A stretch of 8,371 bases of DNA from Prolixibacteraceae bacterium (GTDB lineage: Bacteria; Bacteroidota; Bacteroidia; Bacteroidales; Prolixibacteraceae): contig JAFGGF010000021.1 of assembly GCA_016930735.1 (NCBI GenBank), positions 1-8,371 on the forward strand, given 5' to 3'. Of the stretch, positions 5,460 to 8,371 are shown piece by piece. The first letter of the stretch is position 1. Each line of letters starts with the position of its first letter. The position numbers and the translations under genes were made by a program. The notes beneath the pieces were generated by a model. It was not told the origin of the DNA. It saw only the letters and a list, made by a program, of their open reading frames with translations, and made no database searches.

Positions 5460-8371
5460 ATGAATCTGGAATTTATCATCGCACTTGCCGACCACAGGTA
5501 CCTGGGGAAAGTTTTAATTCCTTATTTAATTAAGGATATCGGTGCTTTTAAAACCATACATGCCCATGTGTTGAGTTCAGAATTTGAAAAGTGCGATCAT
5601 ATATTTTCAGAACCGGAAAAGGATTTGGTCCGGATTATTGAAAAATACAGCGATGAAAGCCTGGTAAGAAAATTTTCACGTTCGGAAAATGTTTCAGCTT
5701 TTTTTAACAGCCTTGAGGAAAAATTCTTTAAAGACTGTGTTTCGCCGTTTATTGATAAACAAATTCATGAGTGTATAAGGATTATAAGAGGATCAAAGAT
5801 CCGGCTGTTTCGCAAGTCGGATAAATATTCCAACCTGTACGACGAAGATGAAATTCAAATTTCTGTTTTAAATGCAGAAGCTGTTTACTGTTTTGAAAAG
5901 CTTGAAAATGAAACCCGGTATTCGCTTCAGATTTTTCAGGAAGAGGAGGAAATAAAAGTCCTGAACCGAAATGTGGAAATTATTACTAATGAACCTTGCA
6001 TTTTGCATCACGGAAATAAATTGTATGTTTTTAATAGCTTGAATGCAAAAAGGTTAACACCGTTTTTTACAAAAGAATTTGTTTCAATTCCTTCCGCAGT
6101 TGAAGAAAAATATTATAAAACCTTTATTCTTAATGCGGTTAAAGAGGATGCGCGAATAATAGCCAAAGGATTTTCTATTATTGAGGAAGATGCTACCCTG
6201 AAAGCAGTTTTATCATTGGAAAAAAATCTGAAATATGAACCGGTTTTGGTACTTCGGTTCTATTACAACAACGAGGAATTTTTGCCTCAATCAGCCCGGC
6301 AGTTTATTGTTTCATTTTTAAAAGAAAATAATAGGATTGCTTTTCATAGGATCAGGCGTGATTTTGAACGGGAACAGGGAATGGTGAATTATCTGGAAGC
6401 ACTTGGATTGATTTCTGAAAATGGAGCTTTTACTCCAAAAGGATTTCAGATGCTGGAAAAAAGTAATGCCTTGTATAATCTTATTATCTGGTTGAATGAT
6501 CATAAAAAACAACTTACAGAAAAGGGGATTGAAGTCGTCCAGCAAAAATTGGAAAAAAAATATTTTACAGGTAAGCAAGAATTAAATGTAAAACTTGTTG
6601 GTGTGAGCGACTGGTTTGATATTTATGCGGTTGTACATTTTGGCGATTTCGAAATACCTTTTATTAAACTGAAAAAATACATTTTAAACGATATCAGGGA
6701 ATTTGAGCTTCCCAGTGGCGAAATAGCCATCCTGCCAGAAGAGTGGTTTGTTGAATACAAACAAATACTGCCATTTTCACAATCGAAAGGGAACCTGCTG
6801 AAATTAAGCAAACACCATTTTCCGGTAATTAAAAAAACAATAAAGGAAGTTGACCGTGATGTTATTCGAAAGCTGGAGAAGATAAGCAATAATTCGGAAA
6901 AAATAGAAATCCCTGAAACATTAAATGCCGGGTTGCGGCCTTATCAGCATGAAGGCTTTAACTGGCTGTACCGGTTATATTTAAACGATTTCGGAGGCTG
7001 CCTGGCTGATGATATGGGTCTTGGGAAAACCCTGCAGGCTATTACTTTACTACTTAAACTGAAACGTTTGAAAAACATGAATTATACACCTGGTTCAGGT
7101 AACAACCAAAATCAGTTGTCTCTTTTTCAGGAAAATGAAAACCAGGTATTTCAACCGGCTTCGATCATAGTATTACCCACTTCTCTTGTCTACAACTGGG
7201 AAAATGAACTGAATAAGTTCAGCCCTTCATTAAAAGTTATTCGATATACAGGATCGCAGCGTCGGAAGGATGTGAATCTGAAGGAAGCAATTAAATACTA
7301 CGATGTGGTATTAACCACCTATGGAACAGTCAGGAATGATATTGACCTGCTCTCAGAACTTGAGTTTTTTTATGTAATAATTGATGAAAGCCAGTATATA
7401 AAAAATCCGGCATCAAAAATTTACAAAGCTATATTAAAACTGAAATCGCGAAACCGTTTGGTTTTAACAGGAACGCCTATTGAGAATTCGCTGATGGATT
7501 TATGGTCTCAGCTTAATTTCCTGAACAGGGGCATGCTTGGAAACCAGGCCTATTTTCAACGATATTTTATTACTCCAATTGAGAAGAATAATGATGTTGA
7601 AGTAAATGAAAAACTGCAATTGATGATCCGCCCTTTTATTCTTCGACGTAAAAAAGAAGAGGTTGCAAAGGATTTACCTCCGCTGATGGAGCAGGTCAGG
7701 TATTGTTCGATGGAAAAAAATCAGCAGAAAATATATGAAAAAGAAAAATCCGTTATCAGGAATGCCATTCTTGAAAATATTGAAAAACATGGAATTGAGA
7801 AGTCTTCAATTGTTGTACTGCAGGGCTTGGCAAAGCTCAGGCAGTTGGCAAACCATCCATCCATGGTAAACAATGATTATATTGAAGAATCAGGTAAATT
7901 CAGTGAAATTTTTAGTGCACTTGATAACCTGATGGCTGAAAACCATAAGGTTTTGATTTTTTCTTCTTTTGTTAAACATCTTGATTTATTAAAGAGCAGG
8001 ATTGAGGAAAATGAATGGAAATATTCTATGTTAACAGGGCAGACCTTAAACAGGGAAAAAGTAATAAATGATTTTCAGGAAGATGAAGAGAACCGGATAT
8101 TCCTGATTTCATTAAAAGCGGGTGGGGTAGGGCTTAACCTGGTTGAAGCTGATTATGTATTTATTATTGATCCCTGGTGGAATCCGGCTGCAGAAATGCA
8201 GGCCATAAACAGGGCTCATCGGATCGGGCAGGATAAGCACGTTTTTGTTTACAGGTTTATAACCAAAAATTCGATTGAGGAAAAAATACAGCAATTGCAG
8301 GTTAAAAAAAGTTTGTTGGCTGAAAAGTTTATTAATTCAAATAATCCGTTTAAGGAAATAACCAAAGAAGA
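5460..8371 (+). CDS. SNF2-family DNA-dependent ATPase / helicase (3' end beyond window)
   Basis: A single frame is open for 970 codons and runs off the right edge, probably close to its natural end because the last SNF2 motif is passed by residue 925. An in-frame TGA at 5442-5444 makes the ATG at 5460 the first possible start. Residues 1-485 are an accessory region. Its last part (about 380-440: SDWFDIYAVVHFG, IPFIKL, REFELPSGEIAILPEEWF) resembles the helicase-associated domain preceding SNF2 motors in bacteria. The motor follows: LRPYQHEGFNWL (492-503), Walker A DDMGLGKT (517-524), motif II DESQ (642-645), motif III LTGTPIEN (669-676), SLKAGGVGLNL (884-894, motif V) and QAINRAHRIGQ (914-924, motif VI). 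No SWIM-type CxC...CxH zinc finger is visible. A polar insertion at about 541-566 lies between motifs I and Ia. Such proteins translocate on double-stranded DNA and remodel protein-DNA complexes; this one's target is unknown. It is divergent from the nfn-like operon. Confidence 0.95.
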   Translation, partial: MNLEFIIALADHRYLGKVLIPYLIKDIGAFKTIHAHVLSSEFEKCDHIFSEPEKDLVRIIEKYSDESLVRKFSRSENVSAFFNSLEEKFFKDCVSPFIDKQIHECIRIIRGSKIRLFRKSDKYSNLYDEDEIQISVLNAEAVYCFEKLENETRYSLQIFQEEEEIKVLNRNVEIITNEPCILHHGNKLYVFNSLNAKRLTPFFTKEFVSIPSAVEEKYYKTFILNAVKEDARIIAKGFSIIEEDATLKAVLSLEKNLKYEPVLVLRFYYNNEEFLPQSARQFIVSFLKENNRIAFHRIRRDFEREQGMVNYLEALGLISENGAFTPKGFQMLEKSNALYNLIIWLNDHKKQLTEKGIEVVQQKLEKKYFTGKQELNVKLVGVSDWFDIYAVVHFGDFEIPFIKLKKYILNDIREFELPSGEIAILPEEWFVEYKQILPFSQSKGNLLKLSKHHFPVIKKTIKEVDRDVIRKLEKISNNSEKIEIPETLNAGLRPYQHEGFNWLYRLYLNDFGGCLADDMGLGKTLQAITLLLKLKRLKNMNYTPGSGNNQNQLSLFQENENQVFQPASIIVLPTSLVYNWENELNKFSPSLKVIRYTGSQRRKDVNLKEAIKYYDVVLTTYGTVRNDIDLLSELEFFYVIIDESQYIKNPASKIYKAILKLKSRNRLVLTGTPIENSLMDLWSQLNFLNRGMLGNQAYFQRYFITPIEKNNDVEVNEKLQLMIRPFILRRKKEEVAKDLPPLMEQVRYCSMEKNQQKIYEKEKSVIRNAILENIEKHGIEKSSIVVLQGLAKLRQLANHPSMVNNDYIEESGKFSEIFSALDNLMAENHKVLIFSSFVKHLDLLKSRIEENEWKYSMLTGQTLNREKVINDFQEDEENRIFLISLKAGGVGLNLVEADYVFIIDPWWNPAAEMQAINRAHRIGQDKHVFVYRFITKNSIEEKIQQLQVKKSLLAEKFINSNNPFKEITKE
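7113..7127 (+). other. QLSLF motif (sliding-clamp-binding type) within the SNF2 protein
   Basis: Residues 552-556 of the helicase read QLSLF, an exact match to the consensus pentapeptide QL[S/D]LF that bacterial polymerases and repair proteins use to dock on the beta sliding clamp. It lies in an Asn/Gln/Gly-rich insertion (about 541-566) between helicase motifs I and Ia, which is probably flexible and exposed. The match is seen directly; function as a clamp-binding site is inferred. Confidence 0.45.

Noticed and set aside
6318..8294. Minus-strand frames at 6318-6578, 6623-6889 and 8112-8294
   Set aside because: All lie antisense within the continuous 970-codon SNF2 gene and are Phe/Ser-rich shadow frames.
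5460..8371. Possible frameshift or pseudogene in the helicase region
   Set aside because: Codon-by-codon translation from 5460 to the window edge shows no stop and all SNF2 motifs occur in one frame; it is just cut by the window.

Overview
The window looks like chromosomal DNA from a member of the Bacteroidota, probably a Bacteroidia-type organism. The base composition is moderately AT-rich. One secreted protein ends in a type IX secretion (Por) sorting domain. Start codons are preceded by A-rich leaders and mostly lack a good Shine-Dalgarno sequence. The likely promoters carry TAnnTTTG-type -7 boxes. The gene families present (DUF1080, CotH with a sorting tail, a DHOD-like protein, a Bacteroidota-type SNF2 protein) are all common in this phylum. 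No mobile element, tRNA, rRNA or CRISPR array was seen.

Layout, left to right: (1) the last 61 codons of a DUF1080 / 3-keto-disaccharide hydrolase-type protein on the plus strand, followed by a clear intrinsic terminator at 211-235; (2) a complete CotH-kinase-family protein with a signal peptide and a C-terminal T9SS tail (262-1872, plus); (3) a tight three-gene operon on the minus strand, read from 5206 down to 1880: an NfnA/SudB-like FAD/[2Fe-2S] subunit, an NfnB/SudA (GltD-like) FAD/two-[4Fe-4S] subunit, and a dihydroorotate-dehydrogenase-like FMN protein; (4) a divergent regulatory region of about 250 bp with a candidate promoter on each strand, a 16-bp palindrome and a possible 14-codon leader ORF; (5) a long SNF2-family helicase gene (5460 to beyond the right edge, plus), open for 970 codons and cut off by the window near its C-terminus.

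The operon is the functional centre. The first two products match the two subunits of NADH-dependent ferredoxin:NADP+ oxidoreductase (Nfn) or sulfide dehydrogenase (Sud), enzymes that balance NADH, NADPH and ferredoxin pools. The third is a PyrD-fold flavoprotein without the usual catalytic cysteine motif and without an iron-sulfur tail. Because PyrK-like and GltD-like proteins are the known electron partners of PyrD-fold enzymes (PyrD-PyrK; PreA-PreT), the set may form a three-subunit redox complex with an unknown substrate. The other observation most worth testing is an exact QLSLF sliding-clamp-type motif in a flexible insertion inside the SNF2 motor.
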